30,616 nt of DNA from positions 1 through 30,616 of the forward strand of contig CAZYYO010000029.1 in assembly GCA_964650965.1 (NCBI GenBank), given 5' to 3'. Within the stretch, counting starts at the first letter, position 1; each line of letters opens with the position of its first letter. The notes under the pieces are model-generated. The model saw only the letters and a program-made list of their open reading frames with translations, was not told the origin of the DNA and searched no databases. Made by a program: the position numbers and the translations under genes. This DNA is from CAZYYO01 sp964650965. Its GTDB lineage: Bacteria; Bacillota; Clostridia; Lachnospirales; Lachnospiraceae. This document shows, one piece after another, positions 24,261 through 30,616 of the stretch.

Positions 24261-25136
24261 TTATTTTGCTGAAAATGTAATTGGGTCTGAATCAGCAATG
24301 GTGTCGTAGGTCTCGTTGTTATAAATATGGAATTTCAGCTCCACCTGGTCGATAGATTTAATTCCATTATCCTCTAAATCTGAGGACATAATGGTGATTT
24401 CATCAATGGCTTTCTTGCCATCATAAACTGTGGTGGAGAAATATGGTTCCATCATAAATCCGTTAATAGACATATCTTCAACAGAGATATTTACATTTTG
24501 TCCGGATGTATTTTCTACATAGAGAAGAATTGCTGTTCCCCAAAATGAATTCTCATCCACCGTTTTTCCCACAATCTTAATACCATTTGCATTATATAAT
24601 TCATTTCCCGTATCATCTGCTGTGGTATCCATACTGTCATAGCCAGAGGTTTTAATCTCAGAATATTGGTTTTGGAAAATGTAATCCATATTAGAATCAT
24701 ATGCATGGAAGTACATTTCCACCTGACCAACGGAATCAATTCCTGCTGCCTTTAGCTCTGAGGATGATAAATACATGGTTTCATTGGATTTCTTTCCTGC
24801 CGCGATATCGGCACCAAATAAATCCGAAATCATATAATTATTTACAATTAATGCATCACATCCAACGGTATAATCCGTTTCTGAATTATTTTCAACTAAT
24901 AATTTAATTCCATCTCCCCATACACTGTCCGTTACATATTCCTGTGCTGTGATTTTAATTCCAGCCTCATCCACAAGCACCTGCTCCTCAATGGTAACTG
25001 TGGAGTCTGTACTGTCGGAATCCGTCACCTCTTTCTTCTGGTTAGAAGTAGAAGAGCCAGAACCACATCCTACTGCCAGCGCTGCAAATAAAACAAAGCT
25101 GAGTATCAACGCCAACACTCTAATACCTTTTTTCAT
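24261..25136 (-). CDS. Lipoprotein with two repeated beta-rich domains
   Basis: Exported lipoprotein of 291 residues. The signal peptide MKKGIRVLALILSFVLFAAL is followed by AVGC, with Cys24 as the lipidation site, then a Ser/Thr/Asp-rich linker to about residue 50. Two homologous domains follow, about 52-165 and 178-291. Both contain GIKI, a Trp-Gly pair (VWGDGIKLLVEN / FWGTAILLYVEN), a middle strand ending in NNYMIS / NGFMME, and SSELKAAGIDSVGQVEMYFH / SSDLEDNGIKSIDQVELKFH. No catalytic motif is seen; binding or structural roles are typical of such domains. AAAGGAGG precedes the start. First gene of an operon with the small membrane protein. Confidence 0.82.
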   Translation of the reverse strand: MKKGIRVLALILSFVLFAALAVGCGSGSSTSNQKKEVTDSDSTDSTVTIEEQVLVDEAGIKITAQEYVTDSVWGDGIKLLVENNSETDYTVGCDALIVNNYMISDLFGADIAAGKKSNETMYLSSSELKAAGIDSVGQVEMYFHAYDSNMDYIFQNQYSEIKTSGYDSMDTTADDTGNELYNANGIKIVGKTVDENSFWGTAILLYVENTSGQNVNISVEDMSINGFMMEPYFSTTVYDGKKAIDEITIMSSDLEDNGIKSIDQVELKFHIYNNETYDTIADSDPITFSAK

Positions 25137-25265
25137 ATCCTATTGCCTCCTTTTTGTAATGCGGTTTTTTGTAAATTTTTCTGCATAGCTTTGCATAAAT
25201 GTATGCTACCACATTTTTCCAGTACCGCTTCCCCCCGTAACGGTGGCAATTTAATCTTCAGGTAT

Positions 25266-25727
25266 CTAGCTTTGTATTCCACTGGTTCTCAGTGGTTCCA
25301 TCCCATTCTTTTTCAACAGTTCATTTACCTCAATGATACTTCCCGGTCGTTCATTAAAGATAATCATAAGCAATGCATCCCTTGGGATTTTGGCATACAG
25401 CTGCGGCATCTGATATTTTTTCAGTGCCCTTTGTGTTTCATCTAACGTCAGCTGTGACGCATAGCATATCCGCAGGATAACATCTCTTTGCTTGGTATGT
25501 TTTTCCCCGGATAACAATTTGTAGCCATATCGCTCCGGAATATCTGCCTTCAAAAATACGGTTTGCAGCTTTATTTTCTTCTGCTCCAATATGGATTTGA
25601 TATAGATAGAAAATGCTTCATCATCCCGATTCATGCTATCCTTATTGGTTTTGCAATACCCATCAAATTCCGTCAGATGGGTTTTTCCCAAGACATTTTC
25701 CAATTCCTGTGTACTTTTTTCGTTCAT
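25266..25727 (-). CDS. Small HTH-like protein divergent from the Ser/Thr kinase
   Basis: Protein of 153 residues. The middle (about residues 52-105) resembles an XRE-type helix-turn-helix: VFLKADIPERYGYKLLSGEK then RDVILRICYASQLTLDETQRALKKY. The C-terminus (IIFNERPGSIIEVNELLKKNGMEPL) is helical. DNA binding is a structural guess; no enzyme motif is present. AAAGGA lies before the ATG. It is transcribed away from the kinase gene across 58 bp, so the two probably share a regulatory region. It could be a transcription regulator or a substrate or partner of the kinase. Confidence 0.7.
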   Translation of the reverse strand: MNEKSTQELENVLGKTHLTEFDGYCKTNKDSMNRDDEAFSIYIKSILEQKKIKLQTVFLKADIPERYGYKLLSGEKHTKQRDVILRICYASQLTLDETQRALKKYQMPQLYAKIPRDALLMIIFNERPGSIIEVNELLKKNGMEPLRTSGIQS

Positions 25728-25741
25728 ATCATATTCCTTTC

Positions 25742-25750
25742 TGTTATAAT
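25742..25750 (+). promoter_or_regulatory. Extended -10 promoter of the Ser/Thr kinase gene
   Basis: TGTTATAAT is a perfect extended -10, 35 nt before the kinase ATG, inside the 58-bp divergent gap. It overlaps the HTH-like gene's leader, so binding by that protein here could affect both genes. Confidence 0.5.
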
Positions 25751-25785
25751 CAATACAATAACACTTATGAAAGCAGGATATTTTT

Positions 25786-26856
25786 ATGGATCTTACCCAG
25801 CATCTTTCTATTTCCTATTATAAAAATATAGCCGTCATCAATGAAGCACATAATATCTTTCTTGTGCAGCACCAGACCAGTAACAAAATCTATATCAAAA
25901 AAATACTTGATGTGTATAATATCAACATTTATCAACAGCTTTCTGAACATCCCATTGCCGGTATCCCTAAAATCATGGATTATTGGGAAAAGGATGGGCA
26001 ATTAATTCTTATTGAAGAATATATCTCCGGAACTCCCTTATCAGAGCTCATGGCAGACAAGCTGCTTACACCGGAACAAATCAATCGTTATATGGCAGAG
26101 CTGTGCAGCATCCTACATACCCTTCATTCCCAGGTTCCGCCCATGATTCACCGGGATATTAAGCCTTCCAATATTATCATTACCAGTTGTAACCATGTAA
26201 TCCTATTAGATTTCAACGCTGCCAAACAATACTCCGCTGCTTCCCAGACAGATACCGTGCTGCTGGGAACTCAGGGATATGCGGCTCCGGAGCAGTATGG
26301 GTTTGGCTCATCCTCTCCTCAGACGGATATTTATGCCCTGGGTATTTTGTTAAAGGAAATGGTTGCTTCCCTTCCTGTGTACACACCACAGTTTGATGGC
26401 ATCATTGCCAAATGTACCCAGCTAATTCCCAGACAACGATATCAATCTGTTCTTCAGCTGATGCATGCCCTGCATCCAGCCGTTGATGTACTTCCCGTTC
26501 CAAAGGAAGAAAAACCATTTTACAAGTATTTCCCGCCTGGCTTTCGCACTAGAACTCCATGGAAGATGACGGTGGCAGCTTTAGGCTATCTGTTTATTTT
26601 CTGGCTGTGTCTGTCACTGGAGGTGGAAAATGTAGCTGGTGCAGCCCTGTGGTTCGAACGTATTATGCTGCTTGCCATTATGCTTTCTGTGGTATGTGGA
26701 TGCTTTAATTACCTGGATATTCAGAAGTTCTTTCCCATATGCAAGCACCCCAATCGACTGATACACTACTGTGGTATTCTTCTGCTGAACACTCTTATGG
26801 TGTCTGTCATGTTTGTCGTGCTGATTATCATTGAATCTGTATTCTTTCACGTATAA
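25786..26856 (+). CDS. Membrane-anchored Ser/Thr protein kinase (Hanks type)
   Basis: A kinase domain (about residues 10-235) is followed by about three C-terminal membrane helices (262-285, 289-312 and 327-353). Visible motifs: the ATP-binding Lys in IYIKK (Lys38/39), HRDIKPSN with catalytic Asp124, the metal-binding motif as DFN (Asp142-Phe-Asn144) instead of DFG, AAPEQYG and DIYALGILLKEM. The glycine-rich loop is hardly recognisable. The extracellular PASTA repeats of PknB/PrkC are absent; only short loops lie between the helices. Essential Lys and Asp residues are present, so activity is plausible. No partner phosphatase gene is adjacent. The ribosome binding site (AGGAT) is modest. A strong terminator follows. 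Confidence 0.87.
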   Translation: MDLTQHLSISYYKNIAVINEAHNIFLVQHQTSNKIYIKKILDVYNINIYQQLSEHPIAGIPKIMDYWEKDGQLILIEEYISGTPLSELMADKLLTPEQINRYMAELCSILHTLHSQVPPMIHRDIKPSNIIITSCNHVILLDFNAAKQYSAASQTDTVLLGTQGYAAPEQYGFGSSSPQTDIYALGILLKEMVASLPVYTPQFDGIIAKCTQLIPRQRYQSVLQLMHALHPAVDVLPVPKEEKPFYKYFPPGFRTRTPWKMTVAALGYLFIFWLCLSLEVENVAGAALWFERIMLLAIMLSVVCGCFNYLDIQKFFPICKHPNRLIHYCGILLLNTLMVSVMFVVLIIIESVFFHV

Positions 26857-26870
26857 CTATTGTAGCATAT

Positions 26871-26917
26871 GTACACGAAAAAGTTGCCACCTGTAGGGTG
26901 GCAACTTTTTTGTGTAC
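26871..26917. terminator. Strong terminator after the Ser/Thr kinase
   Basis: AAAAAGTTGCCACC (26878-26891) pairs with GGTGGCAACTTTTT (26897-26910) around a 5-nt loop. The outer bases GTACAC and GTGTAC extend the stem. T runs on both strands make it potentially bidirectional. Confidence 0.88.
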
Positions 26918-26925
26918 CGCTTGCG

Positions 26926-27035
26926 TGTACTTTTTACTTTTGCTTGTTCTTTTTGTCTGTTTCTTTTGCTTGTTCTTTTGCCTGTTTCTTCCTTGCTCTT
27001 TTGCTTGTTCTTTTCACATGAACTTTCTTGTTCTC
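26926..27035. repeat. T-rich low-complexity tract (CTTTTGCTTGTT-like repeats)
   Basis: The plus strand repeats TTTTGCTTGTTCTTTT and variants (TTTTGCCTGTTTCTT, TTTTTGTCTGTTTC) over about 110 bp. On minus this reads as a Lys/Glu/Gln-rich frame that runs into the terminator, so I do not call a gene. It looks like a slippage-prone simple repeat between the kinase terminator and the dispersed repeat. Confidence 0.6.
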
Positions 27036-27080
27036 TTTTGGCGTGCATTTTTAGCACATTTCTCGAGGAGCAAAGAAGGA

Positions 27081-27334
27081 TTGGGGGATATGCTTCCTAT
27101 GTGAAGCATATCCCCCAACGCAAGGCGTGTAACCATCATATATGTTCATTGCAGTACGTGCTTTGGAGGATTTCACGCTTTATTTTCCCGACCGCCCCAA
27201 GGTATTTAAGCTTCTTGGAGCCACACTAAAGTATTTGTTACATATCCCCCAAAGCATAGAATCCAGCAAGTAAAATCTCGCCTTTATATGCCAGCTTTGG
27301 AGGAATTTTGCTCTGTATCACCAATATCCCCCAA
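27081..27334. repeat. Dispersed intergenic repeat, locus 3
   Basis: Three modules lie in order. A perfect palindrome occupies 27081-27118 (TTGGGGGATATGCTTC, 6-nt loop, exact reverse complement). A 92-bp core occupies 27162-27253, from TTTGGAGGATTT to ATATCCCCCAAA, with CGCCCCAAGGTATTTAAGC and TTCTTGGAGCCAC inside. A short form at 27296-27334 (TTTGGAGGAATT to ATATCCCCCAA) lacks the middle. Orientation is the same as at 2.6 kb. No gene is supported between 26918 and 27380; the two flanking genes are convergent. Confidence 0.82.
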
Positions 27335-27380
27335 GAACAGAACACTAACGGCTCCCACACTCCAACGCTTCATTTTATCA

Positions 27381-28025
27381 TTACTTGCATATGGTAAGTA
27401 GCTGTCTAAAATTACATAATGGATAAGTAACCTTGGGATGTTTACTTGCATCTCCCAAACCGGCACTGTCAAAGCCTCCTCTACAGGCAGCTTCAATTCC
27501 AGCTTCTGCATCCTCAATAACCAGACAATCCTCTGGTTTTTCCTTAATATACGCTGCGGCTTTTAAGAACACCTCCGGGTCAGGCTTGGAGTTTACAATA
27601 TTCGTGCCATCGCTGATGGCATCAAAGAAATCGCTAAGGCCTAATCTGGCAAGAATTGTTCTTGTATTCTTGCTGGAAGAGCCGATTGCCAGTTGATATC
27701 CCCGGCTTCTTAACTCCTGGAGCGTATCCTGTACCTCTTTTGACAAATCAGCTGTTGTCATGTTGGTTAACAGTGCCTTGTAGGTCTCGTTTTTCTCTTG
27801 GGCGAAAGCATCCTTTTCTTCCTTTGTATATTTCTGAGGGGAAGCTTCTAATATAATATCCAGACTTTCCATTCGACTGACTCCCCGCAGCCTGTTATTT
27901 ACCGTTTCATCAAAGGGAATACCCAGCCGGTTTGCCAACTTTTTCCATGCCTGGAAGTGATACTGATCGGTAAAACAAATCACCCCATCCAAATCAAATA
28001 TTATTCCTTTATACTGTTTTGTCAT
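27381..28025 (-). CDS. pgmB: Beta-phosphoglucomutase
   Basis: HAD-superfamily enzyme interconverting beta-glucose-1-phosphate and glucose-6-phosphate in the cytoplasm. The 214-residue length is typical. Motifs: FDLDGV with nucleophile Asp11 and acid/base Asp13, the cap motif RLRGVSRMESLDIILE specific to beta-phosphoglucomutases, GSSSKN (motif II), the motif III lysine in SKPDPEVFLKAA, and VIEDAEAGIEAA (motif IV). AAAGGAGATGCA precedes the ATG. It overlaps the end of the rhamnosidase gene by 17 nt, implying cotranscription and coupling. Beta-G1P normally comes from inverting disaccharide phosphorylases, none of which is in this window. Confidence 0.93.
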   Translation of the reverse strand: MTKQYKGIIFDLDGVICFTDQYHFQAWKKLANRLGIPFDETVNNRLRGVSRMESLDIILEASPQKYTKEEKDAFAQEKNETYKALLTNMTTADLSKEVQDTLQELRSRGYQLAIGSSSKNTRTILARLGLSDFFDAISDGTNIVNSKPDPEVFLKAAAYIKEKPEDCLVIEDAEAGIEAACRGGFDSAGLGDASKHPKVTYPLCNFRQLLTICK

Positions 28026-30330
28026 TGCATCTCCTTTCCAGTTTCAGAAGCTCCTGTGCTGCTGCCTGAACCATTTCTGGTGTAAATCCCATAAAGCCCA
28101 TGTACTGTAATTCCTTTAGACTGAGAGATAAATTCTCTATATCCTGGCTCATAATTAATCCATAGGCTACTGGAAGCTTTTGCTGTAATATTTCCATAGC
28201 TCTCTCATCTGTCTGCAGCTCCTCAAGTCTGGTGTCCATGGAATATAGTAGTCTGTAATCCTGTAATGGCATATATGTTTTGTCAAATGCTCCTGCCTCC
28301 AGCTGGACTTCTTCTCCACGGGTTCCTGGCAATACAGCAATGGCGGTACAGCCAAATGGAACTTCAAAATGTACCGTAACACTGCCATCCTCATTAATTC
28401 TCCAGCGGGACACATAGCTTCCACTAATGGAATCATAGGTGAAATCCACCCATNNNNNNNNNNNNNNNNNNNNNNNNNNNNNNNNNNNNNNNNNNNNNNN
28501 NNNNNNNNNNNNNNNNNNNNNNNNNNNNNNNNNNNNNNNNNNNNNNNNNNNNNATGCATAATAGTAGACGGATGCAATAAAAGAATCATCCGTTCCACCC
28601 TTCATGCTTTGGGGTGTAACACCATCCTGTGCCAGCCAGTCTCCAAAATGAAAACCGAAGTCCCACAGACTTTTGTCTCCCCGCTCCTTATCCTGCTGCA
28701 TAATCCACTCTACCCAGTCCTTCATCATTGGATAATGCTCTGCTAATTCATCCTTGTCGCCATAATATTCATACAGCACCATCGGTAAAAAGGTGGCTAC
28801 ATCTCCCCACACACTGCTTCCCCCAGGAAGTCTGCTGATGTTGGGAATATAATTAGGGATTGCCCCCTGATTTTGTAGTTGTTCTAAGTGTAAATCATGT
28901 AGGAATTTATGATAAAATGCTCTGGTATCCATGTGAAAGCTTGCAGTTGCACAAAATACCTGGGCATCTCCCGTCCATCCCAATCGCTCATCCCTCTGTG
29001 GGCAATCGGTAGGCATATCCAAAAAATTGGATTTTTGTCCCCACATACAGTTCTTCGCCAGACGATTCAGCTTCTCATGGGATGATGCAAAGCTTACGGT
29101 TGTATCCAAATCCGAATAAACTACTTTGCCCATAAACATATCCAAAGTCATAGGACCAACCCATCCGGTAATTCTTACATATCGAAATCCATAATAGGTA
29201 AAATGAGGTCGTACTGCCTCTGTCTCTCCACCAGAAACATAGATAAACTGAGACTTTGCGGTCCGATAATTATCATTGTAAAAGTTACCCTTTTGAAGAA
29301 TTTCCCCATAGTCCAAGGTGATTTTAGTACCTTTTGGCAAATCGGAAGTAAACGCTACAAAACCTACGAAATTCTGTCCAAAATCAAGCACGGTCTCTCC
29401 CGCTGGTGTATGGAGAATTTCCTGTACGGGTATCTCTTCCTTTACAATCACCGGCAGGCTGTAGCGTTCCACCAGCTTTTCCTTCATTTGCTGACTATTA
29501 TCCCACACCTGAACAGGATATTCCTGCATCTCTTCCTTGGTCAGTGTCTGATGATATTCTTCCCCATCATAAATGTCACTCATCATTACTTTACTGTGAC
29601 GATAGGTCCAGGTCTCATCGGTTACAATACAGGTGCTGGTACCATCTTCATAGGTTACCACTAATTCAGCTATGGCACCAAAGCGATTGCCATAGACAGC
29701 AGCATCCCCCTCATATCCAAGACGACCTTTGTACCAGCCATTTCCCGTTATAATTTCAATGTGATTGTCCTTATGCAGCATATGGGAAATATCATAGGTC
29801 TGATACTGAATAGCCTGATTATAGTCATTGCAAAATGGTGCCAGATATTCCTCCCCGATTTTCTCCTCATTGATATAAGCTTCATACAAACCTAAGCCGC
29901 TGATATAGATTCTTGCCTGTGCAATTTTTTTATCTTCCAGGTTAAATTGCCTGCAAAAGCTTGGATGAAATCTGTGGTCTTCCTCTGTTCCAATCCACTC
30001 TGCTTCCCAGGCTTCATCCATTTTTCCTGTTTCAAAAAAGTACACGTCACTTTTTGCCCTATCTTCCTGACTTCCTGTCACTTCCACACACAGATAATAT
30101 CTGGTTCTTGGCTGTAATTGCAGGGTAAGTGATTCTCCAACAGACGACAGCTCTCTTCCTTCTTTTTCAAAACAAATGGTTTGAAAATCTGGGGAAGTAC
30201 TGACCGTGATTCTGGCATTTTTCTGGTATTTACTTGTGGTGTCAACCACCTTCCAGGAACATTTCAATTTTTGAAAAGAGAATCCAACTGGATTCTCTTT
30301 TCCATTAATTTTTACATCAATAATTTTCAT
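28009..30330 (-). CDS. GH78 alpha-L-rhamnosidase (interrupted by a scaffold gap)
   Basis: Releases terminal alpha-L-rhamnose from plant glycosides; no signal peptide, so probably cytoplasmic. The N-terminal beta domains (residues 1-400) include AEWIGTEEDHRFHPSFCRQF, ARIYISGLGLYEAYINEEKIG, TGNGWYKGRLGY, LDFGQNFVGF and YYGFRYVRITG. The six-hairpin catalytic domain begins near 415 with DMPTDCPQRDERLGWTGDAQ (about 438-455), a GH78 signature with the likely acid Glu. A 100-N gap replaces codons after about residue 592. After it comes a C-terminal beta domain and a helical tail. The later half of the catalytic domain, with the second catalytic Glu, is missing, so the true protein should be longer than 773 residues. 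GGAGATAAAGA precedes the ATG. Operon with pgmB. Confidence 0.9.
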   Translation of the reverse strand: MKIIDVKINGKENPVGFSFQKLKCSWKVVDTTSKYQKNARITVSTSPDFQTICFEKEGRELSSVGESLTLQLQPRTRYYLCVEVTGSQEDRAKSDVYFFETGKMDEAWEAEWIGTEEDHRFHPSFCRQFNLEDKKIAQARIYISGLGLYEAYINEEKIGEEYLAPFCNDYNQAIQYQTYDISHMLHKDNHIEIITGNGWYKGRLGYEGDAAVYGNRFGAIAELVVTYEDGTSTCIVTDETWTYRHSKVMMSDIYDGEEYHQTLTKEEMQEYPVQVWDNSQQMKEKLVERYSLPVIVKEEIPVQEILHTPAGETVLDFGQNFVGFVAFTSDLPKGTKITLDYGEILQKGNFYNDNYRTAKSQFIYVSGGETEAVRPHFTYYGFRYVRITGWVGPMTLDMFMGKVVYSDLDTTVSFASSHEKLNRLAKNCMWGQKSNFLDMPTDCPQRDERLGWTGDAQVFCATASFHMDTRAFYHKFLHDLHLEQLQNQGAIPNYIPNISRLPGGSSVWGDVATFLPMVLYEYYGDKDELAEHYPMMKDWVEWIMQQDKERGDKSLWDFGFHFGDWLAQDGVTPQSMKGGTDDSFIASVYYYAXXXXXXXXXXXXXXXXXXXXXXXXXXXXXXXXXXWVDFTYDSISGSYVSRWRINEDGSVTVHFEVPFGCTAIAVLPGTRGEEVQLEAGAFDKTYMPLQDYRLLYSMDTRLEELQTDERAMEILQQKLPVAYGLIMSQDIENLSLSLKELQYMGFMGFTPEMVQAAAQELLKLERRCNDKTV
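28454..28553. other. Scaffold gap (100 N) inside the rhamnosidase gene
   Basis: Exactly 100 unknown bases, the usual placeholder for a gap of unspecified length. The protein on either side belongs to the same gene, but the catalytic-domain sequence expected between them is longer than 33 residues. Confidence 0.95.
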
Positions 30331-30359
30331 TCTTTATCTCCATCCAAGTTGTAATTTCT

Positions 30360-30593
30360 CTATCCAAAGAGGAACTTAGCCAGCTTTTCCATGTCATCCG
30401 GTTCGTGAGCAAACACTTCCAAATCCGGAATCTCTGCCATTTGTGGGAAGAAATTTGCCAAGGCAATAATCTGACATAATTTAGATTTTAAATTCAGTCG
30501 ATCTCCTTCTCCGGTTACCATTTCCACCTTGCCATGGCAGGAATCTACTACCTTTAAAAAGCCTTCAATATCTTCTAATTTATCTATTTTCAT
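30360..30593 (-). CDS. Small conserved-type hypothetical protein
   Basis: Protein of 77 residues, acidic and probably soluble, with a helix-strand-helix appearance: MKIDKLEDIEGFLKVVDSCH, GKVEMVTGEGDRLNLKSKLC, then a helix ending FAHEPDDMEKLAKFLFG. It resembles small Lachnospiraceae proteins with an N-L-K-S-K-L core that I have seen only as hypothetical; no function can be assigned. A good GGAGGAAACAAG site precedes the ATG. It lies 29 nt upstream of the rhamnosidase gene on the same strand and may be the first gene of that operon, although the window ends just upstream. Confidence 0.7.
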   Translation of the reverse strand: MKIDKLEDIEGFLKVVDSCHGKVEMVTGEGDRLNLKSKLCQIIALANFFPQMAEIPDLEVFAHEPDDMEKLAKFLFG

Positions 30594-30616
30594 CTTGTTT
30601 CCTCCACATTGCCTTC

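Noticed and set aside
26857..27057. Minus-strand Lys/Glu-rich open frame
   Set aside because: It is the low-complexity CTTTTGCTTGTT tract read backwards and it runs through the kinase terminator.

Overview
The window looks like a chromosomal segment of a gut-type Clostridia species (Bacillota, most likely Lachnospiraceae). The grounds are moderate-to-low G+C, strong AGGAGG-type ribosome binding sites, Lachnospiraceae-style GPH symporter, GH3 and GH78 enzymes, an AgrC/AgrA-type two-component pair, and an IS200-type transposase remnant. Almost all genes lie on the minus strand; only the TetR-type regulator and the Ser/Thr kinase are on plus. A 100-base run of N at 28454-28553 shows this is a draft scaffold.

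Layout: (1) 1-2400: a broken IS200-like element, then an AgrC-like sensor kinase and a LytTR response regulator with no agrB/agrD next to them. (2) 2400-3250: a gene-free block holding about four tandem copies of a ~134-bp repeat and a terminator-like hairpin. (3) 3270-7170: a cytoplasmic GH3 beta-glucosidase followed by a GPH sugar symporter, an import-and-hydrolysis pair. (4) 7170-7645: a gene-free stretch with a 67-bp imperfect inverted repeat enclosing several hairpins, whose outer end supplies a good promoter to a TetR-type gene. (5) 8354-10168: a two-domain fusion of a sugar isomerase/epimerase-like TIM barrel and an aldo/keto reductase. (6) 10250-18090: one long minus-strand run, in transcription order pyrE, a VanZ-like membrane protein, a small membrane protein, an HD-domain hydrolase, an M29-type aminopeptidase, purE, purM, purN and purD. 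Several of its genes overlap. (7) 18275-21931: a second GH3 glycosidase followed by an AraC-type regulator. (8) 21950-22550: another gene-free stretch with a 13-bp tandem repeat and inverted copies of the dispersed repeat. (9) 22550-25730: a membrane GGDEF protein, a duplicated-domain lipoprotein followed by a small membrane protein, and a small HTH-like protein. (10) 25786-26856: a membrane-anchored Ser/Thr kinase divergent from that HTH-like gene. (11) 26920-27340: a T-rich low-complexity tract and a third locus of the dispersed repeat. (12) 27381-30593: a small hypothetical gene, an alpha-L-rhamnosidase interrupted by the scaffold gap, and an overlapping beta-phosphoglucomutase.

Together the genes describe a saccharolytic anaerobe: uptake and intracellular cleavage of plant-derived glycosides by two GH3 enzymes and a GH78, channelling of sugar phosphates by beta-phosphoglucomutase, and de novo nucleotide synthesis. 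The most unusual content is non-coding. One hairpin-rich repeat family occupies three separate intergenic regions, and an unrelated long inverted-repeat element lies upstream of the TetR-type gene. I recognise neither as a named family.
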